Assembly (NCBI RefSeq): GCF_003268675.1
Contig: NZ_CP029378.1
Location: 1 to 64,000 of the forward strand
Source of the DNA: Streptomyces bacillaris
GTDB lineage: Bacteria; Actinomycetota; Actinomycetes; Streptomycetales; Streptomycetaceae
Direction of reading: 5' to 3'
DNA length: 64,000 bases
The position numbers were made by a program, and so were the translations under genes. Shown here piece after piece: positions 1 through 9,899 of the stretch (position 1 is its first letter; the number at the start of each line of letters is the position of its first letter). The notes beneath the pieces are model-generated. The model did no database searches. It was not told where the DNA came from and saw only the letters and a list, made by a program, of their open reading frames with translations.

Positions 1-2055
1 GTAGACGGCGCAGTCGGAGAGTACGGCGATGGGGTAGTGGCCGGCGTCGGCCAGGGCGGCCATCTTGGTGTGCTGGTCGATGCGGGCGGTGGCGATGACG
101 GCGGCCCGGATGTCGGGGCGCCAGGTCGGGCGGTCCAGGGCGGGCCAGGGGGCGCCGAACTCGTGGTCGACGTGCTGGGCGCGTTCCTGGAGCTTGCCGA
201 GGCCGTTCTTCACGGTGCTCTTGATCGCGGCGAGGATGGTCTCCTGGCGCTGGTGGTGGGCGATCTCGGCGCGCAGCTCGGTGTCGGTGAGGGTGGCGAG
301 GCCGGGTGCGAGGTGGCTGTAGGTGGTGGTGAGGCGGTCGGGCAGGGCCCGGGCGGTGCGGGGGTCGGTGGGTCGGCGCTCTTGAGGATCTGGTGCATGG
401 CCATGGCGTCGAGGTAGGCGTCCTCGGGCATGCCGCGGGTGATGCCGATCTCGGCCATCACCGTCTTGTAGGCGGTGGAGAGCCGGTTGTACCAGGGGTC
501 GAGGTAGGGCCGTATGTGGTGCGTACGTACGCCTCGATCGGGGTGACGGGGCCCAGGGTCGCGGCGTAGGCGACGGTGGGGGTGGCGTACCAGGCCGGGC
601 CGGTGGGGTGGATGCCGTCGGGGGTGAAGGGGGAGGGCAGGCGGGGGTCGGCGGGGATGTGGGAGAGGTCGACCAGCCAGGAGCCGGGCAGGCCCGGGTC
701 GAACTCGGGCGGACCAGGTGGGTGGCGGGGCCGAGCCCGACGCGCAGGCGGGCGGCGGCGTTGAGGAAGGCGGTGTTGATGTCGATGCCGACCGCCCACG
801 GGCGGGTGACCTCTTCCCCTGTGAGGAGGTCCAGGTCGCGGACCCAGTCGTAGGCCTCCTCGCGGAGGACTTCGGCGGGGTGCGGTCGTGGTCCTCGGGT
901 AGAGGGCGGCAGCGGTGGGGTGGTCGTCGGGGGCCTCGGGCGGGGCGGGGTCGACGGGGGCGGTGAGCGAGCCGGGGACGGGGGCGGAGACCCATTCCGT
1001 GACCGGCTGTCCGGCCTCGTCGACGACCGGGTTCCCGTCGTCGTCGGTGGCCTGCTGCTTCACCGGCTTCGTCGGCGGGCGGAGCATCGTCATCAGTTCG
1101 AGGCCGGTCACGGCGGCGGAGCCGCGCGGGGTGGTCACGAGACGGGCGTAGACGGTGAGGAGCTGGGCGAGGTCGGGCGGGGAAAGGTGCTCGGCTCCGG
1201 GCCAGGCACGCGATTCCAGGGCGTGCCAGGGCAGGACGGCGAGCTGGACGCACTGGCGCTCGCCGTTGACGGCGGGGCGGTAGATGCGGGGCCAGGGGCC
1301 GAATCCGCGGCGGGTCACCTTCCACTTCGCGCGGGCGATCTGCTTGAGGACCTGGTGGGACTCGGGAAGGCGCAGGCCCTGGCGGTCCGCTAGGCGGGCG
1401 GGCAGGCCCAGACGTTCGGCGGCGGAGGCGGTCAGCACGATGAGCGGGTCGGAGGGCTTGCCCCACTTGTGGAGCTTGGGGCCGCCGAGGCTCGCTTCGG
1501 AGAGGGTCCAGGCGACCAGGTCGGGCACGGTCGTGGCGGGGCACTCCAGGTAGAGGCCGTCGGCGCAGTAGAGGGTGCCGTCGCCGTCCAGCACGCCCAC
1601 CGGGCCGTTGGGGAAGTCGGAACGGGCGGGGCCGGCGGGGCGGGCGGCCTTCTTCGCTGCGGGGCGCCGCGAAGAAGCCGGGGCGGTACGGGTGCGGGGC
1701 TTTTCCCGTACCGGCGCCGGGGCCGGTACGGGGGCGGGTGTCGGGGCGGGGGTCGGCGGCGGGGCGGGGGTGAAGGTGGCGGGCACCACCGGCTCCGGCT
1801 CCGGTGCGGGTGTCGGGCGGGGTGGCGGGCGGCCAGGCCGTCGAGGAGGCGGGCGTACGCGGCACGTGCCGGAGGGCGCGGCTCGGTTTTCCCGCTCTCC
1901 CAGTTGACCAGGGTGGCGCGCGTGACGCCCAGGGCGTCAGCCACCTCCTGCTGCGTGTACCGGCCGGCCTTCCGCAGCCGCTCGCGCTCGGCGGGCGGGG
2001 GGAGGTCGGACCGGCGGGCCAGCAGGGCATCGACCCCGTCGAACAGCTCAGACAT
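1..2055 (-). pseudogene. tap: Tap-like telomere-associated protein gene, multiply frameshifted, continues past the left edge
   Basis: The conceptual protein starts with MSELFDGVDALLARR and an XRE-type helix-turn-helix (about residues 30-65: YTQQEVADALGVTRATLVNW). A long conserved body follows with segments such as LAVLPWHALESRAWPG, GLELMTMLRPPTKPVK and WLVDLSHIPADPRLPSPF, and the readable end is AVLSDCAVY at base 1. This order matches Streptomyces telomere-associated proteins (Tap), which recruit the terminal protein Tpg to linear replicon ends; that assignment is from memory of the family. The frame changes about five times: 2055 to about 1810, then about 1800-895, about 890-720, about 720-510, about 510-370, and then the first frame again to base 1. 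The protein sequence stays recognisable on both sides of every break, so decay is recent or some indels are sequencing errors. Start ATG 2055 is in a good context. As given it cannot make a full protein. Confidence 0.72.
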
Positions 2056-2171
2056 GCGCGCACTCCTTACTCGTCCTTAAGATCACCCCTCGAATATACA
2101 TCGACTTTGGCGTTGAGTTTTACATTTGCTTCGACAGGTGAGCCGGTGCCCCTTCCGGCGGACATCAGCCG

Positions 2172-2462
2172 TCACGGTGGCTGCGGCGCACAGCCCACGG
2201 GGCCGGGCTCGAGGCTCGATCCCGTACGGCGCGGGCACGCCCGGGGCGCCCCGGGCGTGCCCGCGCCGTACCGGCTGCCGTTACCGGCTGCGCGGACCGG
2301 TGTCCCGTACCTCCGCCACGACCACCCGGTGACGGCGTCGCGGTGGACCGGTACGTACAGCGCCAGCTCGGCGCCGACCGCGAACCAGCCCCCGAACCGC
2401 GGGGCATCGGTGGTCTCCAGCTCGCGCTGGGCGAGCGGGCCGCCCACGAAACGGACGATCAC
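2172..2462 (-). CDS. Small protein of unknown function
   Basis: A 96-residue reading frame that opens with MIVRFVGGPLAQRELETT. The GTG start at 2462 is preceded by a strong GGAGGAGG ribosome binding site, the main evidence that it is real. The N-terminal half (about residues 1-55, with FAVGAELALYVPV and GWSWRRYGTPV) has ordinary Streptomyces composition. The C-terminal part is low-complexity and runs through the 48-bp palindrome at 2224-2271, so the authentic end is doubtful. No domain is recognised. It follows, on the same strand, three other small genes of unknown function and may belong to their transcription unit. Confidence 0.45.
   Translation of the reverse strand: MIVRFVGGPLAQRELETTDAPRFGGWFAVGAELALYVPVHRDAVTGWSWRRYGTPVRAAGNGSRYGAGTPGAPRACPRRTGSSLEPGPVGCAPQPP
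2224..2271. repeat. Perfect 48-bp palindrome
   Basis: The two 24-bp halves are exact inverted copies with no central loop; each arm reads GTACGGCGCGGG then CACGCCCGGGGC toward the centre. One mismatch outside, two further flanking bases also pair. A folded RNA would give a very stable hairpin, so a terminator for the minus-strand small genes is one reading. Symmetric protein-binding DNA or a telomere-like fold-back is another. There is no T-run on either side. Confidence 0.85.
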
Positions 2463-2543
2463 AGCGCCACCTCCTCCGGCGGGGACTTCCCGCCTTACCC
2501 ACTGGTGGGGCTCGACCCCTGGACGACAGGAGCCTTCAGCGGG

Positions 2544-3028
2544 TCAATCCGCGTCGGCACCGGCCAGGGCAGCCGCGAGCGCGAGATGGGGCACAGCGTG
2601 CAGGCAGAGCCCGGCCGCCGCGCCCGGATCGGACACGGACACCGTACCGGCCCGGCGCAGCGTCAGCAGAGCCTCCAGCACGGCGGCGTCCACCGCCTGG
2701 TCCAGGATCTCCCCGGCGGTGAACTCGCCGTCGGCCGCCAGCTCCTGCGCGAGGGCGGCGGCCTGCTGCGGGTCGGTCCGCCAGCGCGCGGCGACCGCCG
2801 CTCCCTCGCCCGCCGGGCCCTCCCCGGCAGCCCGGCCCACCGCCGCCTGCGTACGTACGCCGGGCGCTCCCCCACTCCCCCGCCCCGGGGGCCGGCCATC
2901 GGGGCGGCGTCCTGCGTACGGGCCAGGTCCAGCAGCCCCACGGCGTCCCGGCCGACCCGGGCACACAACACCACGGAGGCCTCCACCCGCTCCTGGCCGG
3001 GCGGAGCGGCGGCCACCGGCCCGTACAC
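2544..3028 (-). pseudogene. Unknown gene, third in small operon, one frameshift
   Basis: The first half reads MYGPVAAAPPGQERVEASVV then LCARVGRDAVGLLDLARTQD in one frame. At about 2870-2900, in a C/G homopolymer-rich stretch, the coding signal moves to another frame that continues RTDPQQAAALAQELAADGEF and TAGEILDQAVDAAVLEALL to a stop at 2544. The joined product would be about 160 residues, mostly helical, with no family I recognise. Coding-like sequence extends upstream of the GTG at 3028 (AALAELVGACAEAAGRV), so the true start may overlap the end of the preceding gene at 3079. The break could be a real mutation or a homopolymer sequencing error. Confidence 0.45.
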
Positions 3029-3078
3029 CCGGCCCGCCGCCTCCGCGCACGCGCCGACCAGCTCGGCCAGAGCGGCGA

Positions 3079-3405
3079 TCAGCCGCGCATGACGACGTCG
3101 GCCAGGCGGCCTGGACGAGCGGACAGAGGCCGTACCCGCATCACCGTGCCGCTCCGCCGCCCCGGCCGACGGGGAGGCGGGGCGTAGTGGCGGGTCAGCT
3201 CCTCCAGCAGAGGGCGCCAGTCCTGGGGCCGGTCCCGCCGCTCCACCGCCTCAACCATGCCCTTCGGAGGCAGAGCGGCGAACATCTCCGCCACCTCGTC
3301 GCCCTCCCGCTGGGCCCCGAGCCACAGCGTCTCCGCCACCCGCATATCGCGACTGGCCCAGTACCCGGGCTGCCGGTGCCGGTCCGGCGAGGGCACCGTG
3401 CTCAC
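3079..3405 (-). CDS. Unknown protein, middle gene of small operon
   Basis: 108 residues beginning with a GTG start (STVPSPDRHRQPGYW) that overlaps the stop of the upstream gene as GTGA, so translation is probably coupled. Readable features are RVAETLWLGAQREGDEVAEM, an amphipathic stretch with EVAEMFAALPPKGMVEAVER, and an arginine-rich C-terminus. There is no signal peptide or membrane segment. I do not recognise the family. Its tight spacing with the genes on both sides argues for a shared process. Confidence 0.5.
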   Translation of the reverse strand: MSTVPSPDRHRQPGYWASRDMRVAETLWLGAQREGDEVAEMFAALPPKGMVEAVERRDRPQDWRPLLEELTRHYAPPPRRPGRRSGTVMRVRPLSARPGRLADVVMRG

Positions 3406-3884
3406 CCGGCGGCGTCGGGCCGGGAGGCGTAGGTGAGAGAAGCGCACATCCGGGCCAGCAGCCCGTGCAGGATCGCGGTACCCGCATCGGTCACGACCAG
3501 CCGCACGCACCCGGCGGCCACGGACGCCACCGCCACCAGGCGGAGCTGCTGCTCCGCAGAGAGCCAGTCCGCCTCCGAGAGCACGCACGGCACCGCCATC
3601 AGCGTCTCCATCACCTCCTCGGTCACCCCGCCCCGGCCCGGGACCACCACACCGTCCGGCCCCATGGCGTCCTCGTCGGACGGGTCCAGGCTCCCCATGG
3701 CCGTCTCGATCGCCTCGGGCAGCTCCCAGGCGAGCCAGCTCCCAATCGGACAAGCCACCGCAGGGCCGGGCAGGGACCGCACCCACGCCGCCGCCCGCAG
3801 GCCCGCCTCCGCAGCCACGGCCAGGGCCTCGCCCTCGCCCTCCCAGGGCTCACGCGCATCAGCAGGGGCAGGGAAGTTCAGCAT
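3402..3884 (-). CDS. Unknown acidic protein, first gene of small operon
   Basis: 160 residues from ATG 3884 (MLNFPAPADAREPWEGEG), preceded by GAAGGTGA; a GTG four codons upstream is an alternative. The protein is acidic in its N-terminal half (EAIETAMGSLDPSDEDAMGP) and hydrophobic-helical toward the end (LRLVAVASVAAGCVRLVV). No domain is recognised. It is the promoter-proximal member of a three-gene set and overlaps the next gene by GTGA. Confidence 0.5.
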   Translation of the reverse strand: MLNFPAPADAREPWEGEGEALAVAAEAGLRAAAWVRSLPGPAVACPIGSWLAWELPEAIETAMGSLDPSDEDAMGPDGVVVPGRGGVTEEVMETLMAVPCVLSEADWLSAEQQLRLVAVASVAAGCVRLVVTDAGTAILHGLLARMCASLTYASRPDAAG

Positions 3885-3985
3885 GGCTTCGTTCACCTTC
3901 AGTGACAGCGTTTGTCGACCAGTTTGAGCGGCGGTTAGCGATCTCTGGGACGATGAATGTTCACGAGTTCTGACGGCGCTTCGCG

Positions 3986-4503
3986 TCAGTGATCTTGGCC
4001 GGGAGTCCGTGAGGAGCAGTCGTGTCCGTCGCCGGGCAGGCCCATGACGTTCAGCACGGGTTCCTCGCCCTCGGGGATCTGGAAGGTGAAGTTCGCTCCT
4101 GACGGGATCGCCGTGAGCGAGCACTGGTCGCCGAAGGTCAGCGGAGGATAGGGCTCCCAGGAACAGCCGGTCTTGTCCAAGGCGGAAACGACGTCCGCGT
4201 GCTTGAGCCCTGCCGGGAAGGTGCCCGTTCCCCCGACAGCCGACGGGGGGAGCTCGACGACGTCACGCCAGGTCTGGACGCAGATGAGGGAGACCTTGCG
4301 GCAGCGGCAGACACTCAGTTCAAGGTCTCCGTAGGCGAAGAGCCGCGGCCACTTTCTGTTCCGGCTCATTGTTCCGAATGTCCCACGGCTCGCCGAGTGC
4401 CGCGGTCACATCGTTCCAGTCGGCTCCGCTGAACACCGGGCCCAGCCGACCTGTCTTCGCCATGCTGGTCAGGACATCGAGTATCTCCACGAGGCGGAGC
4501 CTG
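3986..4503 (-). pseudogene. Unknown gene, frameshifted and abutting an IS21 element
   Basis: One frame gives VEILDVLTSMAKTGRLGPVF then SGADWNDVTAALGEPWDIRN; at about 4370 the coding signal jumps to another frame beginning MSRNRKWPRLFAYGDLELSV and ending near the stop at 3986 (FTFQIPEGEEPVLNVMGLPG). Together they make one sensible protein of about 170 residues resembling small uncharacterised Streptomyces proteins with an LGEPW and a RLFAYGDLE motif. Its 5' end touches the proposed IS21 end at 4502, so insertion may also have removed the true start. Confidence 0.5.
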
Positions 4504-4540
4504 ACAGGTGCCCTGACCAGCGGTCCAGCGGTTTCAGGGG

Positions 4541-5335
4541 TCAGCCCGCTGCGGGTTGTTCGGTTCGGGCTCGGGTGCTGGCGAGGCGGTAGGAGTCGGT
4601 GCCGGTCTCGATGATGGTGCCGTTGAAGGTGAGCCGGTCGACGATGGCCGCGCAAAGGCGGGGGTCAGTGAAGGTCTTCGTCCAGCCGCCGAACGACTCG
4701 TTGGAGGCGATGGCGACGCTGTTCTTCTCCTCGCGTTCGGTCAGGCCCTGGAAGAGCAGCTCGGCGCCGTGGCGGTCGAGTTCCATGTATCCGAGTTCAT
4801 CGATGCAGAGCAGATCGACACGACCGTAGCGGGCGATCGTCTTGTTCAGCTGCTTTTCGTCGGCGGCCTCGACCAGCTCATCGACCAGCTTCCTCGCGCG
4901 TGTGTAGCGGACGCGGTAGCCCTTCATTGCGGCCTCGGTGCCCAGCGCGATGAGCATGTGGGACTTGCCGGTGCCGGAGTCTCCGATCAGGCAGAGGGGC
5001 TGGCTCTTCTTGATCCACTCGCAGCTGGCGAGGGTGTGGATGGTGGCCGGGTCGATGTTCGGGTTGGCGTCGAAGCCGAAGGACCGCAGGGACTTCTCCC
5101 GGGGGAAGCCAGCCGCCTTGATCCGCCTCTCCGAGCGGCGGCGGGCCCGGTCGTCGCACTCGGCCATCAGTAGTTCAGCGAGGAAGCCGCGGTAGGTCAT
5201 CTGGTCCTTCATCGCCCGGTCGGCGATGTCGGAGAACTCGTTGCGGATCGACGGCAGCCGCAGCAAGCGGCAGGCGGAGTCGATCGCGGCGTCGGCGGCC
5301 TGCTCGGTCAAGCCTCGCTGGCGGGGCATTGTCAC
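4541..5335 (-). CDS. istB: IS21-family transposition ATPase IstB
   Basis: 264-residue AAA+ ATPase that assists IstA in target capture. Visible motifs are Walker A GDSGTGKSH (about residue 120), Walker B LLCIDELGYM (about residue 175) and the conserved DRLTFNGTIIETG near the C-terminus. Length is usual for the family (about 250-265). Start is GTG 5335, overlapping the istA stop. The gene appears intact. Confidence 0.93.
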   Translation of the reverse strand: MTMPRQRGLTEQAADAAIDSACRLLRLPSIRNEFSDIADRAMKDQMTYRGFLAELLMAECDDRARRRSERRIKAAGFPREKSLRSFGFDANPNIDPATIHTLASCEWIKKSQPLCLIGDSGTGKSHMLIALGTEAAMKGYRVRYTRARKLVDELVEAADEKQLNKTIARYGRVDLLCIDELGYMELDRHGAELLFQGLTEREEKNSVAIASNESFGGWTKTFTDPRLCAAIVDRLTFNGTIIETGTDSYRLASTRARTEQPAAG

Positions 5336-6961
5336 TGCGCTTCTCCCTCACGGTGGCCGCTGCCACTGGTGCGGCGGCGTCGGAGCAACTGGTCGTAGTG
5401 AGACACCGAGGGCAGCGGCCTGGTGTCCGGCGGAAGATGCGCCAGGCGCCACTCGTGCAGGGACGTCACCGTCGCCGGCGCCTGGCCGACGGCCCGACTA
5501 TCCGGTGCGGGCTCGGTCTCGGCCTGGGCGGCCTTGCGGGCCTCCAGCGCGACCGCATCCGCGGTCATGGCCCCGGCCCGCAGGGCTGCGGCCAGGCCGG
5601 CGACGACATGTTCGTGCGGCATGTGGCGTCCGAACAGCAGCACCTCGATAAGCGCGCGGGTGCCGTCCCGCTCGCCGTGGGTCTTCATGGCCTGGGTCCA
5701 CCAGGCGTCGTGGACCGGGGTGAATTTGCCCGCCGAGCGGGTCTGTTCGAGAGCGGTTGAGCCGGGGAAGGCGCCGGGCTTGCGGACCAGGACCTCCAGG
5801 TAGTGGTCCAGCTCCAGGCGGACGGCGCCTTTGGCGATCAGCCGCTCGTGCCGGGCGACCTCCACGTTCTGGTCGTAAACCACCAGGTGAGAGGCGTGAA
5901 GGATGACCCTCACCCGCTTGCCGATCAGCCGGATGGGGACCGAGTAGCGGTTCATGCGGACCGGGATCTGGCCGTAGCGGTCGACTCGCGGGGTGAACAA
6001 CCGCCCGGTCTCGAACGGCTCCTCCGGCAGCGGCATCAGCAGCGGCTGTTCGAGCGCGAAGTCCTCGGCGATGGTCCGGGACCTGGAGCCGATCCGGCGG
6101 GCGTCGTCCTGCCGGTCCCACTGCTCGACCATCTCGTTCAGCTCGGCGAGCGAGGACACCTCGGGGACCGGGACGAAGTGGTTGCGGCGGAAGTAGCCGA
6201 TCTGGCCCTCGACGCCGCCCTTCTCGTGGGCGCCTTCGATGCCGGGGCGGCAGTAGAAGCTCTCGATGCCGTAGTGCGATTTGAAGGCGATCCACCGGTC
6301 CGCTTCCACCCTCGCCCGGCTCAGCCCGAGCACGCGGGCGACGGCCGCCTTGAGGTTGTCGTAGCGGACCTTGGGTTCGCGGAACTCCGCCCAGCGTCCG
6401 CAGCGCGTGGACGTGACCTTCGAACAATGCCTCCCGGCCGCAGGAGGCGAACACGCGGTGCACGGCCTTGCCGGAATACGACAGGCGGAAGGAGAACAGG
6501 TAGCAGGTCACCAGCTCGCCGACGAGGCGGATCGTCACGTCGCCGAAGTCGACCTCCGCCCCGTGACCGGGCTGGTGGGACTGGGGGACGAACGCCTCCA
6601 GAGGGGCCTTGCCCGACTCGACCAGGATCCCGGGCTTCCGGGCCGCGACGTAGTAGCGGACCATCCCGTAGGAGACGTCGGCGCCGTGTTCTTCGACCAG
6701 CCGGTGGAAGATCCGGGTGACCGTGTGGCGCTGCTTGCGCGGCGCGTCCAGGTCCGCCCGCAGGATCTCGTCGATCACCGGCTTGTAGCGGTCCACTCCG
6801 GTCGCCCGCGGCGGCAGCCTCCTGCGCGGCTCCGGCCAGGACGAGTCCAATGCCTTCCGCACCGTCCGCCACGTCACACCATGCTTGCGCTCAAGCTCCC
6901 GCATCGAGGGGAACAGCAACTCCTTCAACCGGAGCAGGACCTCTTCCACGGCCCTGAACAT
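5332..6961 (-). pseudogene. istA: IS21-family transposase IstA, single frameshift
   Basis: The N-terminal part (from ATG 6961) has the helix-turn-helix SMRELERKHGVTWRTVRKAL and the beginning of the integrase core, GAEVDFGDVTIRLVGE. At about 6385-6395, after LRTLGGVP, the reading frame moves and continues with VRYDNLKAAVARVLGLSRAR, EGAHEKGGVEGQIGYFRRNH and the usual C-terminal domain to a stop at 5332. The full product would be about 540 residues. The shift corresponds to one extra base or two missing ones. It separates parts of the DDE catalytic core, so the encoded transposase should be inactive. Confidence 0.85.
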
Positions 6962-7210
6962 TCAGCCCAACTGCGTTGCCCAGCGATCATTTTCAGGCGA
7001 CTTCACCCACAGCTCGAAGAGGCCCAACAGTCACGGAGAGTGGCCGCGTCACAGAAGTTGAGCCAGAGCCATTTCTCGTGAACATCCACGAGCCTCAAGA
7101 TCACCAACTGCTGCTCAAACCAGCAGACAAACGCTGCGCTTGAAGTGAACGAAGCCAGATCAGTGGGCACCCGTGCTGCTGAGTCGGTGCTTGGGCAGTC
7201 CAAGGTGCTC

Positions 7211-7663
7211 CTACGCTTGGTCTGCGGCCTTTTCAGATGTCATGTGCGCAGGTGCACGCCTCGGGTGTGCCTGGCGTGGACTCTCGGCGCGTAGAGCCTC
7301 GACTTCGCCTCGTAGTTCGGTCAGTTCCCGGTGCAGTGCCTGGATGGCGACGATGGCCACGCCGTTGGCGTCAGTGCAGCAGATCGTCCGGTCGTTCTCA
7401 CCGACTCCGAACGCTTTCCACCAATCCTGCGCCATAGGGCCCAGGTGGCGTACGTGTGGTGGGTCCCAGTGGTATCGCCACGTGCTGACCGGTAGCTGCA
7501 CCACCTGTTCCAGGACCTGGTAGCCGTTGACCGGATCGCTACCGCATACCGCACCCGACACAGCACCGGACGCCATACCAGCCGCAGAAGCATTCCGCCG
7601 CAGGCATACCCTGACCAGGGACGACATCCTGCTCAGGGAGCCCTGCAACCGCCGGTAGCTCAT
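7211..7663 (-). CDS. Tail-fibre / S74 (endosialidase chaperone)-like domain protein
   Basis: 150 residues. The central part, VLEQVVQLPVSTWRYHWDPP then HVRHLGPMAQDWWKAFGVGE, and the end ANGVAIVAIQALHRELTELR match the intramolecular chaperone (peptidase S74) fold found at the end of phage tail fibres and in many small actinobacterial proteins. A C-terminal coiled coil (ELTELRGEVEALRAE) is typical. The first 45 residues are cysteine- and serine-rich with no clear domain. Its ATG at 7663 overlaps the stop of the upstream gene as ATGA, and that upstream product ends with the first strand of the same domain family. I infer coupled translation or an original single gene. Confidence 0.7.
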   Translation of the reverse strand: MSYRRLQGSLSRMSSLVRVCLRRNASAAGMASGAVSGAVCGSDPVNGYQVLEQVVQLPVSTWRYHWDPPHVRHLGPMAQDWWKAFGVGENDRTICCTDANGVAIVAIQALHRELTELRGEVEALRAESPRQAHPRRAPAHMTSEKAADQA

Positions 7664-7974
7664 CGCTCCCAGACCACTGCGGTGACGTCGGTCTTCAGTG
7701 CACGGTCCGAGAAGAGCAGGCTGCCTCCGCCACCGCGGTTCTGCGGGCTGTTCGCCGGAAGCTGGACCAGACCGTTGCCCACCCCGCTGCTGTAGGTCGT
7801 CACGCCGACCGCCGTGATCTCACGGCCTTTGTTGATCATCGTGGTGTCGTATGCGGCGTTGCCGACCGCCAGGATGTTCGTGCTCGCGACGGCCGGACCG
7901 CTCAACGCACCCGTACCGGTGGCCGCCGTAGCTGCCAGTACCAGCAAGCGGCGGGCAACGCGCTTCGTGGACAT
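7660..7974 (-). CDS. Secreted protein ending in an S74-type first motif
   Basis: 104 residues from ATG 7974 with a good GGAGGGA site 8 bases upstream. Residues 1-32 form a Sec-type signal peptide (STKRVARRLLVLAATAATGT then GALSGPAVAS). The mature part NILAVGNAAYDTTMINKGRE and YSSGVGNGLVQLPANSPQNR looks like a small beta-rich surface domain, and the last residues FSDRALKTDVTAVVWER are the canonical SDRxLKTD opening of the tail-fibre chaperone domain. The remainder of that domain lies in the next gene. Confidence 0.7.
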   Translation of the reverse strand: MSTKRVARRLLVLAATAATGTGALSGPAVASTNILAVGNAAYDTTMINKGREITAVGVTTYSSGVGNGLVQLPANSPQNRGGGGSLLFSDRALKTDVTAVVWER

Positions 7975-8331
7975 CAAACATCCCTCCGTTCGGGACGCCA
8001 AGTGCGTCCGCGACACCCCTAACGGCCCAATGCCCCAAAGGGCACGTAGATTTCGCCAACTACGGCGGCAAGTTCGCGAGCGTGGGGCCGGAGGTAAGAC
8101 ACCTTCGGCCCGGTGGACTGGGAACTCTGACCGGCACCCCATCCTCCACACCCGAAGCTGATCCCACGTGTGCACGTAGTGGGTCAGACAGCCACCGACT
8201 CGTACGGCGGCCACCAGGATCCAGGAAGCCTCCGTCGTCCAGCCGGGACATAGTTCGGCACCGCAGTGCGTCCCCCTGAGGTCGGGTGACGAACATCCCT
8301 GCGCTTGGACAGCCCGGAGGCTTTGGTCGGA
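7975..8331. other. Intergenic stretch upstream of secreted protein gene
   Basis: About 357 bases between the secreted protein gene and ureD, both on the minus strand. Beyond the ribosome binding site at 7981-7987 I see no convincing gene, strong terminator or repeat. It presumably carries the promoter of the secreted protein gene and the end of the urease transcript. Confidence 0.4.
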
Positions 8332-9143
8332 TCAGAGGGACAGGCGGGTGCTGTGGGCGGTGTTGAGGAGGTGGCGTAGACGCAGGCCGTCAGGGGCGAC
8401 GGCGGTGATGAGCGCCGCGGGGCCTACGAGGGGGGTGAGGACCGCCAGTCCGTCCTGCGAGGTTTCGGTCAGGGCCTGGGAGGTGGGTGGTTCCGGGGCG
8501 AAGCTGGGGTCCACGATGAGGATTTGGCCGGTTGCCCGGTGGTGGGCGAGAACGGCCGAGCTGTCCCAGCCGACGGCTCCCGGCCCGTAGTCCGCCGCTT
8601 GGTCGAGGAGTACTCGTCCGCCGCGGCGGACGGTGAGCCGGGTGGTCACGCGGCCGGGTGGTTCACCTGTGCGCCCGAGTGCCAGCTCCTCGCGCAGGAC
8701 GAGTCGTGCGGTGGGGGCGAGGTCGATCGTCCACGTCTGCCGCAGATTGCTGTCGGCGGCGCTGATCAGGGGTTTGGGCCCCCAGCGGAGTTCCGCGTGG
8801 TCCTCCACGGACAGGTGCACGTCGTATGTGGCATGTGCTGTGGTGGGGCCTCTCAGGGCGAGGGTCGCGGCCGCGGAGGTGACGTGGAGGGCGGCGCCCT
8901 GCTGGGCGGTGGCCTCGATGCGCAGGCGGTCGCCGCCGAGGGGAGCGCTCATGGCCCCGACGATGCAGACCCGCGCCTCGGAGCCCCGTGAGCGCAGTCG
9001 CCGGAGTTCGAAGGGGCCGTCGCCGTCGAGAACGGGCAGGACGGTGCCGCCGGCCCGGGCTGCGGCCGCAATGCGTGCCGTGGCTCGTACGCCGAAGGCG
9101 GCCGTGCCGTGGCCTGTCGGAGCGGCGGGTGCGGTGGCGGAGG

Positions 9144-9147
<4 letters not shown>
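8332..9147 (-). CDS. ureD: Urease accessory protein UreD (UreH)
   Basis: 271 residues, the usual length. UreD is the scaffold that binds apo-urease and passes nickel from UreG. Recognisable segments include [55 protein letters not shown] and the terminal [12 protein letters not shown]. It is the last gene of the operon; its ATG overlaps the ureG stop (ATGA), fitting coupled expression. The family is poorly conserved, so the position next to ureG supports the call. Confidence 0.92.
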
Positions 9148-9845
<698 letters not shown>

Positions 9846-9899
9846 CCGGTTTCCTTGTGTGGTGTCTCGTTGTCGGTGTGTGGTGTCCCGGTACCGACG

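Larger units (their letters stand above)
4502..7005. mobile_element. IS21-family insertion sequence
   Basis: An istA-istB pair in the IS21 order with an ATGA-type overlap defines the element. Imperfect outer repeats are visible: TGACAGGTGCCCTGA at 4502 and, on the opposite strand from 7005, TGAAGTCGCCTGA. I did not find a convincing target duplication, so the exact ends are provisional. Because istA is frameshifted, the copy is probably immobile unless the transposase is supplied elsewhere or the shift is a sequencing error. Confidence 0.7.

Noticed and set aside
7003..7203. Small minus-strand frame adjoining the IS21 right end (LVDVHEKWLWLNFCDAATLR)
   Set aside because: Short, no ribosome binding site and no known relatives; could be a gene fragment cut by the element but evidence is too thin.
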